Numbered from the stretch's first letter, positions 1-6,924 are shown. The stretch: DNA of 12,440 nt from Deltaproteobacteria bacterium (GCA_016875515.1 VGRA01000030.1:1-12440); one strand, 5' to 3'. The notes: generated by a model not told the origin, from the sequence alone. Program-made: numbers and translations.

Positions 1-402
1 TCCGGCCCGGAGATCCCGGAGCAGCGGCACGTCCGCCTCGCAGAACGGCAGGTCCGCCATCTCCTCCGGCGTGGCGAACCGCAGCGCGTGGCACTCCAGC
101 GGCTGCGGCTCGCCGGACTGGATCCGCGCCCCGTACAGCGCCAGCGTCACCACCAGGTCCGCGTAGGCGTGCCGCGTCACGTGGCACAGCCCGCCCACGC
201 GCAGTTCCACCGCCAGCTCCTCGCGGCACTCGCGAACGAGCGCCTCCGCGTCCGACTCGCCCGCTTCCACCTTGCCGCCGGGGAACTCCCACAGGAGCCC
301 CCGCGCCTTGTGGGGGGGCCGCTGCTGCACGAGGTAGCGCATGGGCTCACCCCCGTCTGCAATCAGCGCCGCCACCACCCGCACCTCGCGCGGCCCGGCC
401 AC
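1..402 (-). CDS. Nudix hydrolase, MutT/NudG-like (3'-truncated by window edge)
   Basis: Probable nucleoside-triphosphate diphosphatase of the MutT/NudG kind, which removes oxidised or non-canonical (d)NTPs from the cytosolic pool. The 134 visible residues contain the Nudix box at about residues 43-65: GGKVEAGE, then a seven-residue spacer, then RECREELAV. This fits GX5EX7REUXEEXGU except that the last glycine is Ala64. The preceding LLWEFPGGK is typical of the MutT branch. The chosen GTG start lies 4 nt after the bamB TGA stop and has a good GGGAGG ribosome site (416-411) 8 nt upstream; the first ATG (codon 21) would cut into the fold. The frame is still open at base 1, and at 134 aa the protein should be nearly complete for the family. 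Substrate cannot be assigned. It is probably co-transcribed with bamB. Confidence 0.88.
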   Translation of the reverse strand, partial: MAGPREVRVVAALIADGGEPMRYLVQQRPPHKARGLLWEFPGGKVEAGESDAEALVRECREELAVELRVGGLCHVTRHAYADLVVTLALYGARIQSGEPQPLECHALRFATPEEMADLPFCEADVPLLRDLRAG

Positions 403-406
403 CGCT

Positions 407-1567
407 TCAGCCCTCCCGCTGGCCCGGCAGCGCCAGCGCGTACAGGTGCCCCAGGTTGGACAGCACGTACAGCCGGTCCCGGAACCAGGCCGGCGTGGCC
501 GTCACGCCGCGCCCGGGGTTCCAGCTCTGGCGGATGCGCCCGGACAGCGGGTCCACGAAGAGCAGCGCCCGCTCGGTGGGGACCAGCAAGAGCCCCTTCA
601 CCTGCGCCGGGGCGTGGGCCAGCCGCCCTTTCAGCTCCAGCGTCCACGCCAGCTGGCCGCCCTCCACCTTGAGCGCCGTGACGCGGCCGTCACCTGCGCA
701 GAAGAGCAGCCCCCCGCGCTGCACCAGCGAGGTGACACCCGGCGTGGTGGTGCTCCAGACCGTCTCCCCCGTGGCGAGGTCCAGGCCGAAGACGCCGTCC
801 CGATAGGAGGCCGCGTAGACGCGGTTGCGCGCGGCATCCACCACCGGCGCCGTGTCCACGTCCACGAACTGCGCCCCCTCCACGCCCAGGCGCCGCTCCC
901 AGCAGGGCGTCCCGTCCATGAGGTCCAGCGCCACGAGCGTCCCGTCCGCGAACCCCACGTAGGCACGGCCCCCCTCCACCACCGGGCGCGAGGCGCCGCG
1001 GATGGTGAAGCCCGCGGGCGTGTCCCTCCGGTACTGCCACAACCAGCGCCCGTCCTCCGCGTCCAGCGCCACCACCGTGTCCGCCTGCGTGGCCACCAGC
1101 AGCAGCTTGCCGGCGAGCACCGGCGTGGTGGCCAGGTCCTCGTTGGCGTCGTATTTCCAGAGCAGCTCACCGCCCGGCCCCGCCGGGTGATCATTGAGCG
1201 CGTAGACCGTGCCGTCCCCGCCGCTCACGTAGATGCGCCCCGCGGCGATCAGCGGCGCGGTGCTGAACGGCAGCGCCGTCTTGTAGGTCCACTCCACCTG
1301 CCCCGCTGCGCTCACCGCCTGCACGCGGCCATCCCGCGTCAGGGCGATGATCCGCCCGGAGCCCGGGTCCACCGCCGGCCCGGCCGCCTCGCGCGGCGCG
1401 TACTCCAGCAGCGGCACGTCCGGCACCAGCGGTACCGTCCAATCCACCTCGAGGAGGCGGACCGGCGCGGACTCCTCGGCCCCGGCGAAGGTGGGATCCC
1501 CGTACACGGGCACCGCGGCGCAGCCCGAGAGCGCCGCCGCGGCGAGCAGCGGGAGGGCCCGCCGCAT
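407..1567 (-). CDS. bamB: BamB-like outer-membrane assembly lipoprotein (PQQ-type beta-propeller)
   Basis: Predicted 386-aa lipoprotein of the BAM complex, which helps insert beta-barrel proteins into the outer membrane. It begins with a short lipoprotein signal (MRRALPLLAAAALSGC) with lipobox LSGC, so Cys16 would be lipidated. The residue after it is Ala, compatible with outer-membrane sorting. The rest is a chain of PQQ/WD-like blades, each with a 'G-x-hydrophobic-YV...DG-x-V-AL' core followed by a Trp about ten residues on: about 111-124, 153-178, 200-224, 249-272, 286-309, 325-349 and 364-380. The ATG overlaps the upstream yfgM-like stop (TGATG), which suggests translational coupling. Length matches BamB (about 390 aa). 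Other PQQ-repeat lipoproteins look similar, but the adjacency to yfgM and der, as in E. coli, favours BamB. Confidence 0.85.
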   Translation of the reverse strand: MRRALPLLAAAALSGCAAVPVYGDPTFAGAEESAPVRLLEVDWTVPLVPDVPLLEYAPREAAGPAVDPGSGRIIALTRDGRVQAVSAAGQVEWTYKTALPFSTAPLIAAGRIYVSGGDGTVYALNDHPAGPGGELLWKYDANEDLATTPVLAGKLLLVATQADTVVALDAEDGRWLWQYRRDTPAGFTIRGASRPVVEGGRAYVGFADGTLVALDLMDGTPCWERRLGVEGAQFVDVDTAPVVDAARNRVYAASYRDGVFGLDLATGETVWSTTTPGVTSLVQRGGLLFCAGDGRVTALKVEGGQLAWTLELKGRLAHAPAQVKGLLLVPTERALLFVDPLSGRIRQSWNPGRGVTATPAWFRDRLYVLSNLGHLYALALPGQREG

Positions 1568-2364
1568 CAGGTCCCCGCGTCTGCGGCGCCGGCCACTACC
1601 GGCGGCGTCACGCCCTGGGCAATCAACGCACTGACCCGGTCCTGCGCCATGCGCGCCGCGGCCGTCTTGGGGAACTTCGCGGCCACCTCGGCAAAGCCCC
1701 TCGCCGCCTCGTCCTTCTTGCCCTGCGCGAGCAGGATGCGGGCCTGGTGGTACGGGCCCATCCCCTCGAGGAAGGGCGTGGCGTTCTCCTTGCCCAGCTG
1801 CGCGAACGCCTCGAGCGCCTTGTCCAGCTGTCCCTGGCCCTCGAAGGCGTACCCCTTGCCCTCGAGCGCCGCGGCACGCAGCGGGTCCTCGGAGCGGGCG
1901 TGCTTCAGAAAGGCGTGGAAGCCCTCGAGCGCCTCGGCGTACATGCCCAGCCGCAACTGCGTCTGCGCCAGCGGCAGCCCGGCAGCCATGGCGGCGTGCG
2001 TCCCGTCGGACCCCTTGCGGAACGCGTCCAGCGAGGCGACCACCGACTGGTCCTTCTCCGCCTGGCTCTTGAAGGGGGCGTCCTTCTCGTTCCCCGTGGC
2101 CCCCGCGGCGGCAAACCCGGTCTCGTCCACGCCACGCTGCATCGGGCGCAGCGCCTCGCCCAGCTGGCGGGCCGCCTTGTCCTCGGACCGGTCGTTCACC
2201 CAGTTCACGAGCCCAACGCCCAGCCCGAGCACCAGGGCACCCGCCACGCCCATGACCACGGTCTTCTCGTGCTTCTGGATCCAGCTCTGCGCCTCGGTGC
2301 CTGCCGCCTGGAAGGCATCCGGCGCCTTGAGCTCCTTCTTGTCCAGCTTCTGGGTGTCCGACAC
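1567..2364 (-). CDS. YfgM-like membrane-anchored tetratricopeptide protein
   Basis: A 265-aa protein with a charged N-terminal cytosolic segment (residues 1-34), one transmembrane helix (about 35-56, VVMGVAGALVLGLGVGLVNWV), and a periplasmic, helix-rich C-terminal part of TPR type (about 60-250, with repeats such as YAEALEGFHAFLKHA and DKALEAFAQLGKE). This is the layout of E. coli YfgM, a Sec-associated ancillary protein that works with the periplasmic chaperone network. E. coli YfgM is about 206 aa; this one is longer, partly because of an Ala/Gly/Lys-rich linker at about 80-105. The start is GTG, with a clear AGGAG (2377-2373) 8 nt upstream. The stop overlaps the bamB ATG. The YfgM call rests on topology plus der/bamB neighbours; sequence similarity was not computed. 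Confidence 0.78.
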   Translation of the reverse strand: MSDTQKLDKKELKAPDAFQAAGTEAQSWIQKHEKTVVMGVAGALVLGLGVGLVNWVNDRSEDKAARQLGEALRPMQRGVDETGFAAAGATGNEKDAPFKSQAEKDQSVVASLDAFRKGSDGTHAAMAAGLPLAQTQLRLGMYAEALEGFHAFLKHARSEDPLRAAALEGKGYAFEGQGQLDKALEAFAQLGKENATPFLEGMGPYHQARILLAQGKKDEAARGFAEVAAKFPKTAAARMAQDRVSALIAQGVTPPVVAGAADAGT

Positions 2365-2379
2365 GGATACAACTCCTGG

Positions 2380-2404
2380 ATGGTGTGCAAAGGGGGCGCA
2401 CCAT
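2380..2404. repeat. Inverted repeat overlapping the putative -10 and the yfgM leader
   Basis: ATGGTGTGC (2380-2388) and GCGCACCAT (2396-2404) form a 9-bp inverted repeat with one imperfect pair around a 7-nt centre. It covers most of the putative -10 box, the predicted transcription start, and ends 3 nt before the AGGAG of the yfgM-like gene. It could be an operator or, for read-through transcripts from der, an RNA hairpin next to the ribosome site. No T-tract follows, so it is not a canonical terminator. Confidence 0.4.
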
Positions 2405-2428
2405 AGGGATCCGCCCCCCGTCTTTCAA
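2400..2428 (-). promoter_or_regulatory. Putative sigma-70-type promoter upstream of yfgM-bamB-nudix
   Basis: In the 79-bp gap between der and the yfgM-like gene, the minus strand reads TTGAAA (2428-2423), a 17-nt spacer, then TATGGT (2405-2400). This is 5/6 and 4/6 to the -35 and -10 consensus at ideal spacing. The expected start of transcription is near 2393, giving a leader of about 30 nt before the GTG at 2364. In such a GC-rich genome an AT-containing match at perfect spacing is notable, but it is a consensus match only. Confidence 0.4.
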
Positions 2429-2443
2429 GTGTGCAGCGGTAGC

Positions 2444-3850
2444 TCAGGACTTCAGCTTCCGCCCCTGCTTCCGTCCCACCATGGTCCCCAGCCGGGCCGA
2501 GCGCTTGCTCTTCCCCGGCCGCTCGCGGAACAGCAGCCGCAGCGGCACCTTCAGGTCGAACGTCTCGCGCAGCTGGTTGACGAGGTAACGCTTGTACCGG
2601 TCCGGCACCCCCTCCGGCCGGTTGCAGGTGAAGACGAAGGTGGGCGGGGCCGCCGCCACCTGCGTGGCGTAGTACAGCTTCAGCGGCTTGCCGGCGTGCC
2701 ACGGCATGGGGTGGTGCTCGGTGACGTGCTTGAGCAGCCGGTTCATCAACGGCGTGGGCGCCCGGAACTGCCACTGGCCGAACACCTGGAGTGCAAGCTC
2801 CAGCACCTTCTCCACCTTGGTCCCGTCAATGGCGGAGGTGAACACCACCGGCACGTAGGAGATGAACTTGAGCGAGTCCTTCAGCTGCTCGCGAAACGTG
2901 GCGCTGGAGGCCTTCCCCGCCACCTGGTCCCACTTGTTCACCACCACCACCATGGCCCGGCCCTTCTCCTCGGCCAGCCCGGCAATGCGCGCGTCCTGCT
3001 CCACCGCGGGCTCGGTGGCGTCCAGCACCACCACCACCACGTCTGCCCGCTCCACCGTCCGCAGCGAGCCCACCACCGCGAACTGCTCCACCGTCTGGGA
3101 AATGGAGGCCTTGCGCCGGATGCCGGCGGTGTCCGTGAGGATGATCTTCCTTCCCTGGAACTCCAGCTCGCTGTCCACCGGGTCCACGGTGGTGCCGGCC
3201 AGCTCGCTCGCCACCATGCGCTCTTCGTTCAGCAGCGCATTGACGAGCGTGCTCTTCCCCACGTTGGGCCGTCCCACAATGGCCACCCGCACCGGCCGGC
3301 TGTCCGCATCCTCCTCGAACGCAGGCTTCTCCTCGCCCCCGGTGGCAGGTGGAAGCGCCGCCACCACCGCCTCCTTCAGGTCGTCCGCCCCGCGCCCGCG
3401 CTCGGCCGAGACGTAGTACAGCGCGTCCCCCAGCCCCAGCCGGTAGAGCTCCGAGCCGGCCCCCTCGTCCTCCAGGCGGGCGGTGTCGGCCTTGTTGGCC
3501 ACCAGCAGCACGGGCTTGCCCGCCTTGCGCAGCTCCGCCGCAATGGCCTCGTCACCGGAGGTGATGCCTGCGCGCACGTCCGCCACGAAGAGGACGACGT
3601 CGCACTCCTGCACGGCGAAGAGCGCCTGCTGCCGGACCTTCTTCAGCAGCGCGTCCTTCTCCCCCGGGACGAAGCCGCCGGTATCGATCAGCGTGAATCG
3701 CCGGTCCAGCCACTCGACGTCCCCATACAGGCGGTCACGCGTGACGCCTGGCCGGTCCTCCACGATGGCCGTGCGGCGCCCCACAAGCCGGTTGAAGAGC
3801 GTGGACTTGCCCACGTTGGGCCGCCCCACGATGGCAACGAGCGCACCCAT
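2444..3850 (-). CDS. der: Ribosome biogenesis GTPase Der (EngA)
   Basis: Essential double-GTPase for 50S subunit assembly, 468 aa. The first G domain has GRPNVGKST (9-17), DTGG (56-59) and NKAD (119-122). After an acidic linker (about 172-183) the second has GRPNVGKST (193-201), DTAG (240-243) and NKWD (305-308). A C-terminal KH-like domain (about 363-442) ends in a basic tail (RKQGRKLKS). Two complete G domains in tandem are diagnostic for Der. The ATG overlaps the era stop by one base (TAATG), so the two GTPases are probably translationally coupled. All nucleotide-binding motifs are intact. Confidence 0.97.
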   Translation of the reverse strand: MGALVAIVGRPNVGKSTLFNRLVGRRTAIVEDRPGVTRDRLYGDVEWLDRRFTLIDTGGFVPGEKDALLKKVRQQALFAVQECDVVLFVADVRAGITSGDEAIAAELRKAGKPVLLVANKADTARLEDEGAGSELYRLGLGDALYYVSAERGRGADDLKEAVVAALPPATGGEEKPAFEEDADSRPVRVAIVGRPNVGKSTLVNALLNEERMVASELAGTTVDPVDSELEFQGRKIILTDTAGIRRKASISQTVEQFAVVGSLRTVERADVVVVVLDATEPAVEQDARIAGLAEEKGRAMVVVVNKWDQVAGKASSATFREQLKDSLKFISYVPVVFTSAIDGTKVEKVLELALQVFGQWQFRAPTPLMNRLLKHVTEHHPMPWHAGKPLKLYYATQVAAAPPTFVFTCNRPEGVPDRYKRYLVNQLRETFDLKVPLRLLFRERPGKSKRSARLGTMVGRKQGRKLKS

Positions 3851-4827
3851 TATTCGTACCCCATCTCCCGGAGCGCCTCCGGGCGCTCGCTCCAGCGCTC
3901 TTCCACGCGCACACGCAGGTCCAGGAACACGTGCGTCCCCAGCAGCCGCTCGATCCGCTTGCGGGACTCGGTCCCGATCCGCTTGAGCATCTGCCCGCCC
4001 TTGCCGATCAGGATGGCCTTCTGCGAGTCCCGCTCCACGAAGATGGAGGCGGCAATCCGCACCAGCCCGGCCAATCCGCGGCTGGGCTTCGTCCCCGGGC
4101 GTGGCTCGCGCTCGGACTCGTCGAACACGTCCACCCGCACCGCGGTGGAGTACGGGATCTCCTGCCGGCAGTGGCGCAGCACCTGCTCGCGCACGTACTC
4201 CGCCACCAGTACCCGCTCCGCCTGGTCCGTCAGCATGTCCTCGGGGAACAGCAGCTCCCCCTCCGGGCAGTGCGACAGCACCGTCTCGAACAGCAGGTCC
4301 ACCCCGTCCTTCTTCAGCGCGGAGATGGGCAGCACCTCCGCGAACGGGAACTGCTTCGCGTACAGATCAATGAGCGGCAGCAGCTGCCCCTTCTTGACCT
4401 CGTCCACCTTGTTGATGACGAGCAGCGTGGGCTTCCCCGCCGACTTCAGCCGCTCGAGGATGAAGCGGTTGCCCTCCCCCACCTGCGGGGTGAGCCCCTG
4501 CCCCTCGGTGGCCTCCACCACGAAGAGGGCAATGTCCACCTCGTCCAGGGCCTGCAGCGCCACGTCCACCATGTACTTGTTGAGCTGCCCGCGGGCCTGG
4601 TGGACACCCGGGGTGTCAATGAAGGCCACCTGCCCGGCCGGGCGCGTCACCACCCCCAGCGCGCGGTTGCGGGTGGTCTGCGGCTTGGGGCTGGTGATGG
4701 CCAAGCGCTCGCCCGTCAGGGCGTTGAGCAGCGTGCTCTTGCCCACGTTGGGGCGGCCAATGAGCACGGCAAAGCCGGATCGGGTGCGGGGGGAGGATGG
4801 CACGGCGGAGGTGATCCAGGGCGGCAC
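3850..4827 (-). CDS. era: GTPase Era
   Basis: 16S rRNA-binding GTPase needed for 30S maturation and cell-cycle progression, 325 aa from the chosen start. The G domain carries GRPNVGKS (24-31), the Era-typical PKPQTTRN switch (47-54), DTPG (71-74) and NKVD (139-142). The C-terminal KH type-2 domain (about 205-310) has the IGKGG loop (274-278). No ATG occurs before the G3 motif, so the start must be non-ATG: GTG at 4827 (used here) or GTG at 4803, which gives a more typical short N-terminus. Neither has a strong ribosome site. The neighbouring rnc gene, 1.4 kb upstream, recalls the rnc-era order found in many bacteria. Confidence 0.95.
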   Translation of the reverse strand: MPPWITSAVPSSPRTRSGFAVLIGRPNVGKSTLLNALTGERLAITSPKPQTTRNRALGVVTRPAGQVAFIDTPGVHQARGQLNKYMVDVALQALDEVDIALFVVEATEGQGLTPQVGEGNRFILERLKSAGKPTLLVINKVDEVKKGQLLPLIDLYAKQFPFAEVLPISALKKDGVDLLFETVLSHCPEGELLFPEDMLTDQAERVLVAEYVREQVLRHCRQEIPYSTAVRVDVFDESEREPRPGTKPSRGLAGLVRIAASIFVERDSQKAILIGKGGQMLKRIGTESRKRIERLLGTHVFLDLRVRVEERWSERPEALREMGYE

Positions 4828-4866
4828 GGAGCGGCCCGCCCAGCAGGTGCTACGCGGGGGATGAAG

Positions 4867-4883
4867 GGCCTCCCTCGGGGGCC
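4867..4883. repeat. Short GC-rich hairpin between cyclophilin and era
   Basis: Bases 4867-4873 and 4877-4883 (GGCCTCC / GGGGGCC) can fold into a 7-bp stem with a 3-nt loop. One pair is G-U on the plus-strand RNA and A-C on the minus-strand RNA. It sits in the 64-bp gap between the cyclophilin stop and era. The same gap has a 9-bp direct repeat GGGCCTCCC at 4866-4874 and 4879-4887. There is no following T-tract, so a terminator role is doubtful; an mRNA processing or attenuation hairpin is possible. Confidence 0.2.
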
Positions 4884-4891
4884 TCCCGGCA

Positions 4892-5443
4892 CTAGGCCGA
4901 GGTGGAGATGGTCAGCTTGTTGATCTTCACGTCCTTCACCGGACGATCCTGTGGCCCCTTGGGGATGTCGTTGGCCACCCTGGCCACCACCTCGTAGCCC
5001 TTGATGACCTCGCCGAAGATGGTGTGCCGGTTGTTCAGCCAGTCGGTCTTCGCCACGGTGACGAAGAACTGGCTGCCGTTGGAGTTCGGCCCGGAGTTGG
5101 CCATGGCCAGCAGCCCCACCTTGTCGAACTTCCGGCCGCTCTGGAACTCGTCCTCGAACTTGTAGCCCGGGCCGCCAAACCCCTGACCGAGCGGATCGCC
5201 GCCCTGCACCATGAAGTTGCCAATGCAGCGGTGGAAGATCGTCCCGTCGTACAGCGGCTTGCCGTTCATCTCCTCGCCGGTGGCCGGGTGGCGCCAGGCC
5301 TTCTCGCCCGAGGCCAGCCCCACGAAGTTCTCCACCGTCTTCGGCGCGTCCTTGGCAAACAGCCGCACCACGAAGGAGCCCTCGGTGGTGTCAAAGGTAA
5401 CGTACAGGTCGTTCCCGGCGCGGGCCTCGTCCATCACTCCCAT
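4892..5443 (-). CDS. Cyclophilin-type peptidyl-prolyl cis-trans isomerase, cytosolic
   Basis: A 183-aa single-domain cyclophilin that would catalyse prolyl isomerisation during protein folding. Family landmarks: FHRCIGNFMVQGGD (70-83) with catalytic Arg72 and Gln80, GSQFFVT (123-129), and TDWLNNRHTIFGEV (133-146). Trp135 matches the Trp that binds cyclosporin in human cyclophilin A. There is no signal peptide, so it should act in the cytosol. A purine-rich AAGAGAG lies about 9 nt before the ATG. It follows a paralogue with a signal peptide at a distance of 37 bp and shares a 55-bp identical DNA block with it. It precedes era by 64 bp on the same strand. Confidence 0.93.
   Translation of the reverse strand: MGVMDEARAGNDLYVTFDTTEGSFVVRLFAKDAPKTVENFVGLASGEKAWRHPATGEEMNGKPLYDGTIFHRCIGNFMVQGGDPLGQGFGGPGYKFEDEFQSGRKFDKVGLLAMANSGPNSNGSQFFVTVAKTDWLNNRHTIFGEVIKGYEVVARVANDIPKGPQDRPVKDVKINKLTISTSA
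5100..5154. repeat. 55-bp perfect direct repeat, copy 1
   Basis: This block is identical, base for base, to 5731-5785. It encodes the conserved QSGRKFDKVGLLAMA segment (about residues 98-115) of the cytosolic cyclophilin. Synonymous sites are identical within the block, while flanking sequence has diverged, as expected from duplication followed by gene conversion or very recent copying of a patch. Confidence 0.9.
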
Positions 5444-5480
5444 GCTGTCAGCTCTCTTTCAGGTTGTTGGTGTATGACGA

Positions 5481-6143
5481 TTACTTCTTGCCCTTGACCG
5501 GGGCCGCCTTCGCGGGCTCTGCCTTGGGGGACTTGTCGGAGACGGTGATGGTCTTGATCACCACGTCCGCGTTGGGCCGGTCCCGCGGGCCGCGCGGCAC
5601 GTTGGAGATGGCCACGGCCACCTCGTATCCGGAGATGACCTCGCCAAAGATGGTGTGGCGGTTGTTGAGGTAGGTGGGCGTGGAGGTGGTGATGAAGAAC
5701 TGGCTGCCGTTGGTGTTCGGGCCCGCGTTCGCCATGGCCAGCAGCCCCACCTTGTCGAACTTCCGGCCGCTCTGGAACTCGTCCTGGAAGCGGTAGCCGG
5801 GGTCCCCCGTGCCCTGGCCCAGCGGATCACCGCCCTGGATCATGAAGTTGGGGATCACCCGGTGGAAGATGACGCCGCCGTACAGCGGCTTGCCGGTCAC
5901 CTTCTGCTGGGTGCGGGGATCCGTCCACTCCTTCTCCCCGGTGGCCAGCCCCACGAAGTTCTCCACCGTGATGGGCGCGTCCCTGGCGAACAACCGGACG
6001 ACGATGTCCCCCTGGTTCGTCCTCAGGGTGGCGTAGAGGTCCTTCCCCTCGCGCGCCATCTTCATGAACTTCGGCGCGGGGGCCGCGGCAACGGCGGACA
6101 GGGACAGGAGCAGGGCGGCGAGGCCGCAAACACGGGTCAGCAT
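5481..6143 (-). CDS. Cyclophilin-type peptidyl-prolyl cis-trans isomerase, exported
   Basis: A 220-aa cyclophilin with a Sec-type signal peptide (MLTRVCGLAALLLSLSAVAAA, cleavage likely after residue 21), hence predicted periplasmic. Motifs: FHRVIPNFMIQGGD (93-106) with catalytic Arg95 and Gln103, GSQFFIT (146-152), and TYLNNRHTIFGEV. At the cyclosporin-Trp position it has Tyr158. The C-terminus carries a Lys/Ala/Pro-rich tail (about 202-220) absent from its neighbour. The ATG at 6143 was chosen because it opens the signal peptide and has GGAGGA about 10 nt upstream; the frame stays open to 6191 but without a signal sequence at that start. Located 60 bp after rnc, same strand. Confidence 0.93.
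   Translation of the reverse strand: MLTRVCGLAALLLSLSAVAAAPAPKFMKMAREGKDLYATLRTNQGDIVVRLFARDAPITVENFVGLATGEKEWTDPRTQQKVTGKPLYGGVIFHRVIPNFMIQGGDPLGQGTGDPGYRFQDEFQSGRKFDKVGLLAMANAGPNTNGSQFFITTSTPTYLNNRHTIFGEVISGYEVAVAISNVPRGPRDRPNADVVIKTITVSDKSPKAEPAKAAPVKGKK
5731..5785. repeat. 55-bp perfect direct repeat, copy 2
   Basis: Identical partner of 5100-5154, inside the exported cyclophilin gene at the same protein position (about residues 120-137). The two copies are in direct orientation, 631 bp apart from start to start. Confidence 0.9.
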
Positions 6144-6177
6144 GGTCGAGAGGTCCTCCGGGACGGCGGGAGCGCGC

Positions 6178-6207
6178 ACCATCTGCCACACCTGCGCGGC
6201 GGGTCAA
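6178..6207 (-). promoter_or_regulatory. Weak promoter-like element upstream of the cyclophilin pair
   Basis: The minus strand has TTGACC (6207-6202), an 18-nt spacer and GATGGT (6183-6178), matching 5/6 and 3/6 of the sigma-70 consensus. It overlaps the end of rnc and would start transcription near 6171, about 28 nt before the exported cyclophilin ATG. The weak -10 makes this tentative; read-through from rnc may suffice. Confidence 0.2.
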
Positions 6208-6923
6208 GCGGAGGGTGGCTGCTCCAGCATCCCGAGCGTCACCAGGGCGGCGGCCTGCTCCGCATCCTTCTTGGAGCGTCCCACCCCGCGCCCGTACACC
6301 TGGTCGCCGATCCGCACCTCCACCTCGAACTGCTTGCCGTGGTCCGGCCCCGTCTCCGCCACCACCTCGTAGCGGGGCGACAGCTTCATCCGCCCATGCG
6401 TGAGCTGCTGCAGGCGCGTCTTGTGGTCCAGGGACCGGTTGACCAGCCCGTCGAACGCGGGACCGAGATGCCGGTCCACCACCCCCAGCACCGCGGGAAG
6501 CCCACCGGACAGGTACACCGCCGCCACCACCGCCTCGAACGCATCCGCGAGCAGGTCCACGACCGTGCCCTCGTCCTTGTCCAGCCGGCGCCGCTCCCCG
6601 CGGCCCAGGAACATGAGTTGCCCCAGGCCCAGCCGCCGCGCCGCGTCCGCGAAGGACCCGGTCCCCACCACGAGGGAGCGCATCCGGGACAGCTCCCCCT
6701 CCCGCGCCTCCGGGAACCGCTCGTTCAGCCGGTGGGTGACCGCCAGCTGAAGCGCCGCGTCCCCGATGAACTCCAGCCGCTCGTTGTGATCCTGCCGCTC
6801 GCCGGGGTGCTCGTTGAGGAAGCTCTTGTGGGTGAGCGCGGTGAGCGCCGCCTCCCGGTCCGGCAGCAGGCAACCGAGCCGCTCCTCCAGCAGCCGCCAG
6901 CGCTCGTCCGGGGCGAGCGCCAT
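6204..6923 (-). CDS. rnc: Ribonuclease III
   Basis: Double-strand-specific endoribonuclease that processes rRNA precursors and some mRNAs; 239 aa. The catalytic domain shows the signature HNERLEFIGDAAL (46-58) with Glu48, Glu51 and Asp55, and the second acidic pair Asp127/Glu130 in DAFEAVVAAVYL. In the signature, Ala56 replaces the usual Ser. The dsRNA-binding domain spans about 166-234 (DHKTRLQQL...GRSKKDAEQAAA). The ATG at 6923 lies one base after the meaB stop (TGA-C-ATG), which suggests coupling. An in-frame ATG at 6935 would overlap meaB by 11 nt and add four residues; neither has a strong ribosome site. Confidence 0.95.
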   Translation of the reverse strand: MALAPDERWRLLEERLGCLLPDREAALTALTHKSFLNEHPGERQDHNERLEFIGDAALQLAVTHRLNERFPEAREGELSRMRSLVVGTGSFADAARRLGLGQLMFLGRGERRRLDKDEGTVVDLLADAFEAVVAAVYLSGGLPAVLGVVDRHLGPAFDGLVNRSLDHKTRLQQLTHGRMKLSPRYEVVAETGPDHGKQFEVEVRIGDQVYGRGVGRSKKDAEQAAALVTLGMLEQPPSA

Positions 6924-6924
6924 G

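Noticed and set aside
1568..2428. Upstream extension of the bamB frame to 2428
   Set aside because: It overlaps the whole yfgM-like gene in another frame and would bury the lipoprotein signal peptide that starts at 1567.
3776..4764. Near-identical DNA at the P-loops of era and both halves of der
   Set aside because: The same GRPNVGKST peptide with the same preferred codons explains the similarity; no repeat element is needed.
341..4864. A 4.5-kb plus-strand open frame antisense to bamB, yfgM, der and era
   Set aside because: Its translation is low-complexity Arg/Pro/His/Ser/Ala-rich with no domain, while the opposite strand carries four clearly recognisable proteins. Strong G/C bias at third positions removes stops from antisense frames, so long spurious frames are expected here.
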